Shown here: positions 25,136-38,500 of the stretch, piece after piece
Numbering within the stretch: position 1 is the first letter of the stretch
Layout: each line of letters opens with the position of its first letter
Assembly (NCBI GenBank): GCA_964035795.1
Contig: OZ038321.1
Coordinates: forward strand, 14,749,971 to 14,813,970
Source: Pterobdella sp. o SKG-2022
Lineage: Eukaryota > Annelida > Clitellata > Hirudinida > Piscicolidae
DNA length: 64,000 nucleotides
Direction: 5' to 3'
Made by a program: the position numbers and the translations under genes
Notes under the pieces: generated by a model
Seen by the model: only the letters and a program-made list of their open reading frames with translations
Database searches by the model: none
What the model was told of the DNA's origin: nothing

Positions 25136-28100
25136 CTCGAAATATTTTGAATCGACTTCTGTCGTCCACATCTTCTTAATCATGTTGTCGTAGGATTCAT
25201 CGTCCATCCTCTGCACTGAAACTTTTGTGGACTTTATGTTGAGCTCTTTCAGGAAATGTTCCCGAAAGATTAAGTGCTGTGGTTATAGTAATTTAGATTT
25301 GGTATTTTATAACTCATCAGTCATAACCACGTTTAATTAATTTTAAATCATTTATTTTCTCATTAGTAAAATATTAAACCATTAGTTTGAAATTATTTAT
25401 GGTTAAATAATAATTAAAATAAGTCTTTTAGTGAACTAACTTCTTAAGCTTAAATTTCTTTTATTTAGTTTTTTGAGAAAGCTAAACTTTCATTTAAACT
25501 AAACTTTTGAAAATGTTTCTCTTAAAAACTTCCCACTTCTGCACAACCCAACCTTAGGAACAGAACAAGAGTAGACCAGGAATCTTAAGTGCAGCTTGAG
25601 GTTTCTGAACGTTTCAAGACTCAAACGAGCATAGATGTCATCACCAAAGACAATTGATAATGTGAAATCCTCCATTTCATACGCCAACTGCTCACTGGTT
25701 TTGATTATCATTGAGAAAACATTAAGACGAGTGGTATAGTTGAATTGGGAAATTGAAAAATATTCAATAAAAAAAAAAGAAAAATTAATATATTTATAAG
25801 TTTGTGCTGATGTGTACTTCCAAAAAAGGCAATTTATAAATAGATTAGTCTCAAAAATAAATTTTAATTTTGGATAGTTATAGCATGGAACTTGTAAATA
25901 TTTTCAACACATTTTTATACTTAAAACATAAATTCAATAAAAATTGTAATTCAGCAAAAATCAACTAGAATCTTATTTAACAGTTTATTTCGGTCTATTA
26001 GTTATTTTAATACAATATGCATTTAGTTTTATCTTGTTATTTTGCTGCGCTAGTTCATTCATTTTATCCTTGCTTCTTGCGCCGTAATCGTTTGAAATTC
26101 AGTTTGAAGTAGTTTTTGTCCAACCTGACAATACAACCAATAGGAGAGAAGGCGTAACATATAACATCTGGGTGATGTTTTCTGAGAATGAAGGCGAGTA
26201 GAGAGGCCACTCCGGCACCCGAACCATAACCCACCGTAACCAGACCATAGTCCTGTTTGGCATCCAGTTGACATATATAAACATTTGTTCAATCTAATTA
26301 TGAAATAATCGATTGTCAGAAAAGCAGAAAATGCAGATAATTAACAGCCATAGCTTGAAAACTGTATTTTCGTAAGGCAAAGTAAATTTTTTGGTTATTG
26401 AAATATTTCTAAAGAATATATCCGAAATATTGTATAAGCATCCACGAAAAATTAAACTCACAGGATATTTTTGGCGGTTATTTATGATGGACTGGAAAGC
26501 CAAAACGAATATGTTTTTAGCTTTGGTGTAAAGATCTTTATGGACTAGAGCTGTTGAGGCATACTCTGATTCTATGGTATCTAGGCCCTTCAACATGTCT
26601 TTGATGGTTTCCTATGAGCACCGTTCATTAAGCGGTTTAAATTTTTGTGAATACTTTCAAAACGTTTAAAAAGATTGTGATTTCAAAATTCAAATGATAA
26701 TTTGAACATAATAATTTCAATTAAACTTTATAAAAATTTTAGAAGAAATATAAACACGTAAAAAATGTTATCACCTTCAATGTTTGATTATCCGCCACAG
26801 AAGCTACAATGTTCTTACTTTTATGATCCAAAGCTATGTAAAAAGGAAAAATATTTGCCTGAAAATAGAATCGACAACATGATTCTTCTTCCTTTTCACT
26901 TTGAAACTTTATACTAAATGACAATTCATTACAAGCAACCAATAAGTACAAACCTTGTCTTTGAAACCAACATAGATGAAATCACGGCGGTTAAGTTTTG
27001 TTTGATTCATAATCCAGGATAATTTAAAAAATCTTCTGTCATGTTTGGCAAACTTGATGAAATGCAAGCAATCACTTAGATTCATCCAAGGCTGACGTGG
27101 TTTGAGAATAAACTCTGGGTACCCGATGTATTTGGTCATCAGATCAGCACGGCCGGGATCTATTTCGAAAGGTATGAGCATATTGAACTTAAACATTGAG
27201 CGACTCTCCTGGTCTTCTTTCAAAATGATCAAGCCGGCTTTGAGGTCAGAGATTTGGTAGTTTGTATTCTGAGAGCAGGTTGTTTTGTGAATGTGAAATT
27301 TTTTAACCAATATGTTCACAAAGCAATTAAACATTTTAATAATAAATTATGCATTATTTTTGATATTTATCAAATATATTTTTCACCAATTAATTTAATA
27401 TTTAAGCAAACATTCAGAATTTTAAAATTTGATAAATGGAATGAAAATATTACATAGAAATAATCGATAAGCAACTCGGACAAGTATGAGAAGTCAGAAG
27501 GCTCCCTTCCTTTTAACCTCGCTATTTTCATCCTTAAACTTCAAAAATTCACGTTAAAATTTTTTTATATTGAAAAATATAAATATTTAATTCAAGTTTT
27601 ATTTTAAAATTCATAATTTAATAAACAGTAAATCTGAGAAACACGACGTATAAAATTCATTAATTATTTCTTGACCATTTCTAGTTTCATTGAGTTTTGC
27701 CTTTAAATTGTGATTAATGAAATTTGTTGGACCAAGCGTTTCTCAGTTTTACTTTTTTCAAGACTCAATCTTCATAAAATACTTGCACTCTTTTAAAAGA
27801 AAAGGAAGGAGGGCTGTTTGTTAAATTGATGGCATAAATGAAACTGACTACGTGGTAGATGAATAAAACAAAAAAGATAGCTGTATATAAGATGAAATTT
27901 AATTAATTATAGAAAAAAAAATATTTAATTAAATATTAAAAACAAAATGCTTATGAAAATTTATAATAAACCATTTTACTTTAAATATATACAAAATAAA
28001 TTTAAAATATAAAACAACTCAAACGGACTCACCTAGAACCAAAAACAAACAAACGAAGGGAAGGAAACGACAATCTCCAAAATCTTCTTCAAGTATGAAA

Positions 28101-28883
28101 ATGACAATAATGATAGACCAGATAGCTTCGACAACCAAAAGAATAACTTTGAAAATTATCAGACCCTCAATGTACTTGCGTACACCTAAATGGTCCATAA
28201 TATCCCCTATCATGCTTCGACGCATGATAAAGATGTTAAGCATAGCTACCACTAGGTGTATTAGTATGAGGGATATAAGATACTTTCTGAGTTCAAAATC
28301 TTTGACGCAATGAACGTCCAATTCGTGTTTTGCAAGAGCAATCATAAGGACGACGAAGCTGGAAAGTTTGATAAAATATTTAAAGATATTTTGGTTATTT
28401 CACATTATTTTATGTTTTATTTTTATTTATTATCCTTCTTTTTAAAGAGAGAAACCCTGCCCTAATATCATTTTTAGGTTTTTCTCAGATTGTTTCTTTG
28501 CTAAAACAAAATTTATCTCAATAGCTTGATGACAACACTGACAATAGTTCATGGGAACATCTTACAACAATTACTCCAAATTAAAAAATGTGTATTCAAC
28601 ACCAAAAATTTACACAAATAAGACAAAAAAATTCGGATGTTTACCGCACAAACTAACAGCCTTAAGGATAAGGCGCTGAGTTTAGTGAGGTCTGAGTTAT
28701 TTCATCAAATTTATGAATGTAAATCAAATATATATCTTTTTTCTCATTTAAAATCTGTTAAAAATAAGATTAAAAAATGCATTTAATGCCTTTCCACCAG
28801 ATAACTCTGAAGAGAGCAGTAAATGCCATGTTGTAGACATATTCATCACTCCCTGTTTTCCAATTATGCTCCCGAATTCCCAT
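25136..28883 (-). CDS. Diacylglycerol lipase-like protein lacking the GxSxG serine
   Basis: Exons: 28883-28798, 28358-28033, 27521-27454, 27268-26954, 26858-26775, 26611-26462, 26252-26125, 25694-25577, 25276-25136; together 1416 nt, exactly 472 codons, all phases compatible. The start MGIREHNWKTGSDEYV resembles the DAGL N-terminus. Four TM helices follow in exons 1-2 (KYLISLILIHLVVAMLNIFI; FKVILLVVEAIWSIIIVIFI). The lipase part shows SDLKAGLIILKE, LHFIKFA and IFPFYIALDHKSKNIVASV. In active DAGLs the nucleophile lies in GHSLGAG; here it is VTVGYGSGAG, with Gly at the Ser position. The acid region FGDDIYARLSL keeps an Asp. The loop between TM4 and the lipase domain is short. No exon with the His motif or a stop was found after 25136, so the gene may be incomplete. 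DAGL homology is strong; catalytic loss is an inference from alignment by eye. Confidence 0.88.
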
Positions 28884-29516
28884 TTTAACTAAGTAAAATT
28901 CATTTATTCACACATATTTAAATACTCTAATCCTTTTTAATTATTTACTTCAAACGTCATAATGAAGATTTAAGTTTACTCTTAAATTTTATTTTTCGTT
29001 GGAACTAAGTTTCAATTGATGAATATTATGAAAAATATAGAAACACTTTCAAGTAATCGTTTGGAAATATGAAATGTTGAAAAGAGAACTATTTGTGACT
29101 ACTGAAAATATGTAAGCTATCAAGTCTGAGCTATCTCTTGTTTCATTCTCAATCATTCTCTGAAAATCGTTTGAATCTCTATAATAAATTCTATTGCTTC
29201 AAGTTTTCTTGTCTCATTTTGGCAAGTAGTTGTAAGCTTTCAACCTCTGACTGTACTGAGTCTAACACCTATGGTTTGATGAACATGGTTTGATGAACCA
29301 ATAAATATAAATTTATTAAACTGTTTTCTAAATTTTTATTACAGTAATACAGTAATTCAAGTTAAATAATAAAATTTTTACTTAATTTAAGTATATACTC
29401 TGAAGACTGTATAATTTCGTGAAGTTTGAAAACCTAAGTAAATTTGTTATTGAGTTAACGCATCATAATTATTTTATCATGAGCCAAATTACTTAACATA
29501 TGAATAAGAACATAAC

Positions 29517-32500
29517 TTAATAAAAGGACGAATTGAACAAAAATGCTAGACAGACCTGCAAAAGAGTAATGAGAGCCTTTGAGTTTTCTAGGAGTAGTTT
29601 CCTTGTGTGTTTAATGTCATCTCGGATCAGGTCCTTTCGTATCCTTACCTCGTTCACCTGTGTTTGAAGTGGCATATGTTAGTGAATCTATAAAAGAAAG
29701 TATTAATATGCAATTTTAAACTTTGATTGGTAGATTATAATAATTCAAACTTTCAATCAAACCAATACAGACATTAACGTAAATAAAAAGTTTGAATAAT
29801 CACCATGTTGATGCGCAATTGCAGTGACTTGACGCAAGTGACAATGACATTGACCTTAGGTATGGACATGAGATGCACCTTGGTTGAGGGGGATAGAGGT
29901 GATCTTGGAGAGGTTGGATACCTTGATTTGTGGCGTTGTTGAGACCCGCTTTGTATTTTATCAGACACCTTGGGCAGTTTTTGTATATGGTTCTTACTTT
30001 TGGTCTTGTTCGTTGGCATGTTGTTGTCTTTGTTGTCTGCCTGAGAATTGCTTTGGACGGTGTGTTTGTTAAATTCAGAGTTGTTTTGTTGTTGTTCATT
30101 CTCAGATTTTTTATTTTGAGCTTGTTGTGTTGGTTGCTCATCTTTTTGTGTTTTTGTTTGTTTTTGTGGGCTTTTGTTCTCTTGTGAATTGTGCTTTTCA
30201 CTTTTATCTTTTTGTTCTTCAATATTTACTTGGTAAACGTTATGAAAAGTTGACTTTCTCCTTTTTAATGAAGTTTGCCTGCTTTTGGGAAGCTACAAAA
30301 TTTTTATTAAAATTTCAAAATTAGTAAATTTGTTTCATATAACACCACAAGAAGGTCGAGAAGACGTAACCCACTAATTGGTATTTAAAAATACTCAAAA
30401 CCATTCAAAAATGTTAAACTCTCAAAAACGCAATGTTTAAATTACATAAAACCTTATAGCTGTTAGGATTGTTAAAATTAAAAACAAGGCTGGTATTGCT
30501 GCCTAGGCTTCCTTGTGTCTTTCTGCGGTTGTCTATGGGAGGGTTAATACATTATATACTTATAGAAGGTTATGATGATCATTTTGAATTTTTATGTTTA
30601 ATATTAATTGTACAAATAAAAAATTATAATCAATGTAAATTTTTAAATAACTTTGTCAAACTAATTTTAATGATGAATATAAAACTGTCAATAAAGTTTC
30701 TTAGAGTTAAATAAGTTATGTAATGTAATGTGGTATTTATAGAGGGCTTTTCCTTATAGATCAAATTGCTTGTTACAAGTTTAATCTATTGAAAACAAAC
30801 TATGAAATGGGTGCTCACACAGGATCGAACCTAGTAACTTCAAATAATTATGCTAATGCTCTACCAGCTGAACTATACGAAATGTTAAAAAAACTAAAAT
30901 TTAACTTGTACCTTTGAAAGCATCTTTCCTGTCAGTGATGAGAGTGGCGCTCATTAGACCTTCTGTACGCTCCTTTGGAGATCCTGTACATTTAAAAGCT
31001 ATTAAATTGGGTATTAGATGTTTTATTCATATAATTGTGAAATCAATAAATAAAAAATAAACTACTTCTAATTCAAGTGCACTTTATAAATCAAATTTTA
31101 TTTACAAAATGGTTCAAATTTTTATAATGATTTTTTTTAAACTTTCCTGTACAGTCATCTTTTTGGCGCTCTTTTTTGAATAAATACCTTCTGACTAATC
31201 GCTGAAGAATGTCCAAATTGCTGGGCGTTGGTTGGATCAAAATTTGATCACCGTTTGTTTCTTTTGTTTGATTAGAATAATCTTCATTGATATTTTCTTT
31301 AACTTTATTAACATTGATGCTCAAAACAACGTTCTCTTTATCATTGTTGGGCCTGTTTCTATGAATATTTTTGTAACTTATTTTTCTTTTGTATTTTGTC
31401 TCTTTCTCATTCATTGTTTTTTTCTTGTTCTGCAAGTATTCATAATACAAGCTCTCACACAAAATTTTAATGTAATAATGACAACTTCTAACTAACATAA
31501 ATTCTCTTTTCTTTACAATCTGTATCAATCTTCTCGTCATTATCTTCACAATTTTTATCCCCATACTCATCAACAACAATGGTGTGTTTCAACGTAGGTA
31601 TAGTCATTTTATTTACAATTGAAAAATCTGGAAAATATATTTTTCATGGTTATATCCAATCATATAAACATATATAAAGAAAGAAATATATCTACTTGTT
31701 TTCTTCAAAGATTCGTCGTTTTCAGAGGTATTTTCAATCGTTGTGTTATTCTCGTTGTTTGTATTGATTTTATTATCTAGTTCGTATCTTTCGTTATCAA
31801 GATTAGTTTCATTTTCAACAACTTCATTACACTTATCACTATTTTCTTTTCCATCATTAATTTCCACATCTTCTAACCTCACTGCCTCATATGCAATCTT
31901 TGTACTTTTTACAAGCCCACATCTTGTTAAAACACTTGTAAAGATATTTAAAATAAAATTTTTCAACCGACAGAGGTCGTTAATATCAGGGATGAGGTTA
32001 AATGGAGCGGGAAGGCTATGCTGTGATAGGATGTAGCCAAGCCATAAGTTGCTACGGGCGAATTTCCATTCAACGTCACAATCCCCCTAAATTTTAAATG
32101 GAGGTTAAAGTTTCAACTCACTTCTGCGTATGTTTTAATAAAATTTATTTATCATAGGTTCTCAAAATTAGACTACTTCATGCTTGGAATGAAATTATTT
32201 CAAAAAAATGAATTTTTTTATTACAGGCATTTCAAAAAACGAAGTACAATTACTTCAAAATTTTGTTTATATAATTTGTTTAGGAATATTCAGAAAAAAA
32301 CTAAATGTTCATTATTAAAACTGGACGAAGATTTTCATAAGGTGAACATTATGAACAAATGAACAAGATGCAGATTAAAGTCTTAAGCAATTAAAACCTG
32401 GATGGCTTCAAATGAGTGGCTCATGAGTGCAATTAAGATGTTGAGAAGAACTATAATGACCACAACATGGTACAACCCCAACATTAAAAGTCCTATATTC

Positions 32501-35500
32501 TCTACTAATGAGGTGGGGTTGGGAGTGGTTGTGTGGGTTGTAGGTGATGTTTGGTAGAAAGGTGTCTTATAAATTTGCGGAGTACTTTGTTTGAATATCT
32601 CAGCTGGGTTGAGTACCATTTCTGTTGGTTTAATAGTTTGATATTGAATATATGGATTTGATGGAGTCATATTTATTGCTTCGTTTGTAATCTTGTTGAA
32701 AGTATAAAAATTTTGCTTTGATGTATTTAACAGAAATGTATCAAAAGAGTTCAATGTGGTTGTTGAAGTTATCGAGGTGAAAGATGAAGTCGAGAAGGTA
32801 TTATAATTTTGTAACAGAGTGTCAGGAGTTGTAAGGTAGTAGTAGTGAGGCTGTTTTATCAAGATGCTCTCAACATCCACCAATCCAAACATGGCCCAGA
32901 ACAGACTCAACAGTGTCCTCCCCAAACTGCCAATCATTTCGTCATTTTTAACGTTGGTTTTTCAAACTTTTGAAGCAAAATTTTTAAAACGAAAAGTTAA
33001 TTTTTCAAAAATTCATGTTAAAAATTCAATCAAATGTAAGCGTTAGAGCAAAGTTTTTTTTAAACTACTTTACTTTGATAAGTAAGTATAAATAGTTGCT
33101 AATGTAAAATAATCTTATAAATTATTTTTTTATATTTTTAATAAAAAATTGCCAAACAATGTTGTTTTGACACATTTTGCTTCCAAATAATCAACATTTA
33201 ATAAGACGGTTAATTAACAAGGGGGGAGCAAGTAAGCAAGTAAAACCTAATTTAAAATCAATAAGCTTTACTTTTTGATTCGATTAAAAGTAAAAAGCTT
33301 CTAGTTACTGCACTAACATTATCAAGTAGGTGATGATAAATATCATTACTTCCACGGGTACAATCAATAAAAAGCCTGTTAAGAAAAACACCCAAAGTGA
33401 CGAAATAATAAAGACCACAAACTTTTTGAATGTTTCAGAAGCGTGCACAACTACCGAGTCATTGTGGGAGGTGGAGATCAGGAAAGTGAGGTTGCCGTAA
33501 TGACTGTACAGGTTATGCAGACCTACCATGAAGGCTAGTATCACCTAGGATTTGAGGTGTTTTGTAGTTTTGTTGCTTTTTGGAGATTTGAGTTTTGAAG
33601 TGTGATAATATTTCTTAGAAAATTTACATATGTCATTTTTTCATATTTCAAAGTTTGGTTTCTATCGTTGTTGTTGATAAAAAATATTTGGGAAAAAGCA
33701 AGTAGAATCGAAAAAAGTTTTAAAACGATATAAAAAATTATTGTAGATGAAAATTAAATGAGAAGCCACAATCATAAGCTGATGATGAAACTTAAGTTAT
33801 AAAAAGCTTTATTCCTCAATAAGGAATAGAAAAGAATGATATCCGATGTTTTTGGTGATTGCTATTTTTAAATACATTTCACTTAGTTATATTATTTTAT
33901 ATATTTCACCAACCATTCGAAATCATCGAAAAAAAGTTTCCAACAAAACTGTATGTTTTCATAAAATTATTTATTTAGAGTATAATTTTTAAAAGCATAT
34001 CTATTTATTTTTAGTATGAGATATGGGCTGATGTGAGTTCAAAAGATTCGCTTGGTTGAAACTCCTGCTCCACTTAGTGTTTCCGTACCAAGATGAGAGA
34101 AAAAAAGAAAAAGGGAAAGATATATAAATTAAGGTACAAAAAAAAGTTTCTGAAAAAAAACTGATATGAAATTTAAAAAATGCTTTAAAGAACGTTGCAT
34201 CAGCATTAAAACCAATAAATGAGAATATATAAAGATACATTGAAGATCTTAGACATTATAAATATGAACATGTACACAAAATGATTGTTATCAATCATAA
34301 ATAGTGGATCCATGCTAAACGCACAAGAGCGAAGAGGACCATGAATCTCAGGATGTCTCCCATCATGCGACTCAACGCTACCTGTAGAGGACCTGCATGT
34401 TTTGGTGTTGTGGTTCTACCTTCATTTTTTACTTCATTTCATTGAATAATTATACTTCATCATCTCTATTTTTATATAAATGGTTATTCCGTGGAAGTTC
34501 CATACAAATATATTTTCGATTTTATAGGATTTATATCATTATTGAGGAACACATAAAAATATATTGTTTTATCGTCCAATTAGTATTAAGCCACAGACTC
34601 TTCACACACCTACCAAGCACTTGGAAGGCAGGCATCAGGTAGACTCCTCGAGCAATGCTCCAAACGTTAGCTAGTCCAAACAGCATGTCACTCACGATTT
34701 CAGGATCGTCGGCCTTCCATTCAAATCGAGCTTTAAAAATGTAATACTATCGTTGTTCGTTTCATTTGGACGTTTGTTTTTTAGAGATTTGAAGTTTATT
34801 TGAAGATTTTTAAAATTATTTTTTTTCGAAGGGATTTATGTTTAAAGTATAAATATTTTATTGAACCTTCTTTAAGAAAACGAAAAAATTTTAAAATAGC
34901 TTATGCTTAATGCTCCAACAACAAAAAATTTAAATCAGACTGAAATATTTATCGAATAAGTTTGCTTCGAAAGCTGAATAAATTAAATAAAAAATAAAAA
35001 GTTTGAAACAAAATTATCAAAAACCTTCAAAAGTCTTATAAAAGTTCCGCTGTGGGAGGCAAAGGCTCCCAGTTAACACGTTTTTAAGGAACTCAAGTAC
35101 AATTACTTTATTTCATGAGAGGGCTTCCAATGCACACAATAATTGAAAACTTCTCAAAACAATAAAATAAGAAATAAACATAAGTAGCTAAAGGAAATAA
35201 TTAACCAAAAGTTTTCACAAAATGATTTTTTATAAATTTTTCTCAGTTCAGTTTATTTTCTTTGAAGATTAAAACTCTTGTAAGGTAGTTTAAATTTTAA
35301 TTTTTTTTCAAAATGTTGAGAATTGAAAAATTTTTTGATAATTCAAAGACATAGTTTTTACAAATTATCAACTTGATTTTATTATAAGAAAAAGAATTTA
35401 AGAACTATAATGTCTTTAAAAAGTAACATGAAGTAGTTTAACTTCTTATTTTTTAATTTTTTTTTGCTTCAAAGTGATCAAAAAGGAAAAAATTTTTTTG

Positions 35501-38500
35501 AAGTCAAATTTCTTCAAATTCTTCAATCGCTTTTTTGTATAAAACGGTTAAAAAATTATAATTTTCGAAATTTTGTTCATTAAATTTTGGAATCAATTTT
35601 CAAATGAGTACCTTTTTGAGTACTGGTGATCAAGTGCAAATATTTGGTAACCATTAGGAAACCCTATGTTTAAAACCTTGTACACTTTCAACAAACACGC
35701 CAAACATAAGATGTAGACTTCATTAAACACTCACCAGCAAAAAGGAAATAACTGTTTTGCTTGGGATTGATTTCATATCTCATTTGGCACATTGATTCAA
35801 ACACTGCCATAAAGTTGTCAAACCTTTTGGATACTAATGCCTTTTTCATATTTTCGCTTATCTGTGTATCATGAGTCATTGAAAATTAAAAACAAAAAAC
35901 CAGTTTTTAAATAAAGTTTATCAAAATTCTAAGATTTTCGTAACGCAAATTACTATAACAGGTGTGTCATAATACTTTGTATGGAAATGTCCAACACTTT
36001 CCTTGGGATTTCTTCAATCCCATTTTTAATGCTGGAAGTTTACAAACGTGGCATGCATTTAAGCCTTATTTGTTTAATGAATCTTCAACTACTAACTTAT
36101 AAGTTTCAACTTTTAATCATTTCAAGTTCATTTTTATTTTTTTGCAATTAAATATAAAAACTCATTTTTCCATTTTTCAAAACAATTGAAAAATTCAATA
36201 AAGCATTCATCATGTTTTTAAGCAATCGATATAACAATTAAACAGCAATAGTGAATTCTCTCATGGGAATATAATAGATTTCACTTCAAATATGATATAA
36301 TCGAAGGGTTTTAGCTTTAAAGAAGATTAAACTTACAATTATAACGATAGTAATCTCTATTAATGAAACTAGCCATTGTTTTATCGGATTTAATTCTAAT
36401 AACTCAAACTTTTCGAAATTTTAAACTTGAGTTGAGTGTGGAAAAATTAATTTAAAGATGAAAAAATCATTATTGTAAAACACGAGTTATTCAAAACTTA
36501 ATAAAAAGAAATTTTAAAAAAATCAGAAGAAAGAAGGTTAAAAAGAAAAAAGTATAAAAAACAATACGAACATTAACGACCAATGTTGAAGAAGAAAATA
36601 AATAATCAAAAAAATAAGAAAATTAATAAAAATCAAAAGTAATAATAATAAATAAAAAATAATAAAACGCACTCCTCCAAACTGGAGATCTGCCTGGGAC
36701 ACGAAGTGCCTGGTGAGGAACTTGAGGGCGAAGGAGCAAATGTACAGTGCTATGAGTAGCATGTCGATCCAGTTGTAGTTGTCTAGCAGGTAGCGTCTGA
36801 TAAGGGAGTCAAGGGGTGCATGAGAGCATAATGGTGTAGACTGGTGTGATAACATAATTGAGCGATACAAATGTTTGAAGCTTTCGCAAGATTATCTCAC
36901 TTATGAAGTGCTTGAGAATGTAAGGTTATCTTACGACGAACTTCATTTTTGTAAATTGTTCGTTTTTGTAATAATTATGGATTGTTATTGTTACTATTTC
37001 AAAATTTTAGAACTAATGAAGTACAGTTATTTAGCTATGATAAGCTCTAATTATCATTACTATTATTTTTATTTTCTTCTATTTTCAATGATTATCATTG
37101 AGTGATTTGTCATTAGGCACCTTATTCCACAGTTAAGTACCTGCTTGCATTCTGTGAGCAAAAAACCTGAAACACAGTTGTAAAGAGTGGAAAGTTTTTA
37201 TGAACGAAGGCGAAAAAATCATTGAAATGAAAAATTAATAAAGAATAAAAAATAATTAATTCTAAAAATTAATGGCAGTTTATAAATTTATCAAATGTTA
37301 TAGTTACTAACCAAGACAGCATCTATTAAAAAACATTAAATAAACAATAGGACATGCTAACTGAGAATGAAAATCATGAGAAAGTAATGGACGTTGGTGG
37401 TTATGGATGTACATGGCCTCAAAACCCTGCCCATATAAATATCCACGTAAGAATTGTATCTACTATTAGGCATTGTGAAACCATTTTTTATTTTTTTGTT
37501 ATTTTTTTTATTTCTGTTTTTGTTTTTTCTCTCATTATTTGTAGTATTATCAATTACGTTTAGTTTATTGTTAGTGTGTATAAAAGGTTTTTGTAGCTTA
37601 TTATTTCTTTTATTATCATTTTTATGATATTTTTCATCCTCCAGTTTATTGTTAGCAATCCTATTGCTAATTATTCCAGGGTGACCGGGTTCAAGTCTTT
37701 CATTTTTTTTCTCTTTTTTTTCTTGTTTTCTCATGAAATTTTTAATATGCTTCCTGCCATACCTAATCTCCTTCATTTTTATATTACTTTTAGTCCTTCT
37801 GGAATGTTCCACGCCAGCCGAAGTGAAGTATTTCAAAAAGTGGCATTTAGTAATATATTTAAAAGTAATTTCATTTAAAATTATTTTTCGTTTTTCATAC
37901 GTGTCAGCTAACCTCTGAACTTCATCTTCACTCACGATGCTCGCTATGGGAAACTCAAAAATTTCTTTCCGTGTCTTTATTTTATTTTTTTCATATCTTT
38001 TTTTGAAGTTGATATGATATTTTTTATTTTTATTTTTGGCGCTCAAGTTTATACTTTTTATTTTCTCCCTACTGAGTGGGTTTGTGCGCAAATCTTCCGA
38101 TAACGCATTGTTTATATCCTTATCTCCATCGTGGACGTCTTGTTGATTATAAAAGGTGGCAGTAGTGATGAGGAGTATAAAGAAGAAGAAACTGATGGCC
38201 TGAGTCATGAACTTTGACACTGGGCAGCGTAACATACGGCTTATCTGCAATAATAAAAAGTATTTATTCCAAATAAAAATAACAAAAACAAGAAAAAAAT
38301 TCATAAAAAACAATGAAATTAAAATAAACGGCTAGTGATGCAAAGCAATGCAAAGATGTGCCCACTTTACAATGAGGCAGACAGATGCTGATGGTGCACA
38401 AAAAAGGCACAAGCACCAATCCACTACACCACAGAAACATCTGAGAGTCATTTTTTGTTGAATAAGTGCAAATAGTTGATCAATTCATTAGAGAACAGTT

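Noticed and set aside
26059..26292. Two minus-strand open frames overlapping the DAGL nucleophile exon
   Set aside because: They are in the wrong frame; the third frame encodes DYGLVTVGYGSGAG and joins its neighbours in phase.
30808..30882. A functional tRNA gene on the minus strand
   Set aside because: The B-box loop is one base short and the 5' and 3' ends do not pair into an acceptor stem.
36875..37105. Plus-strand 76-codon open frame
   Set aside because: Tyr/Phe-rich, no start context or homology, and it lies in a TRPC intron.
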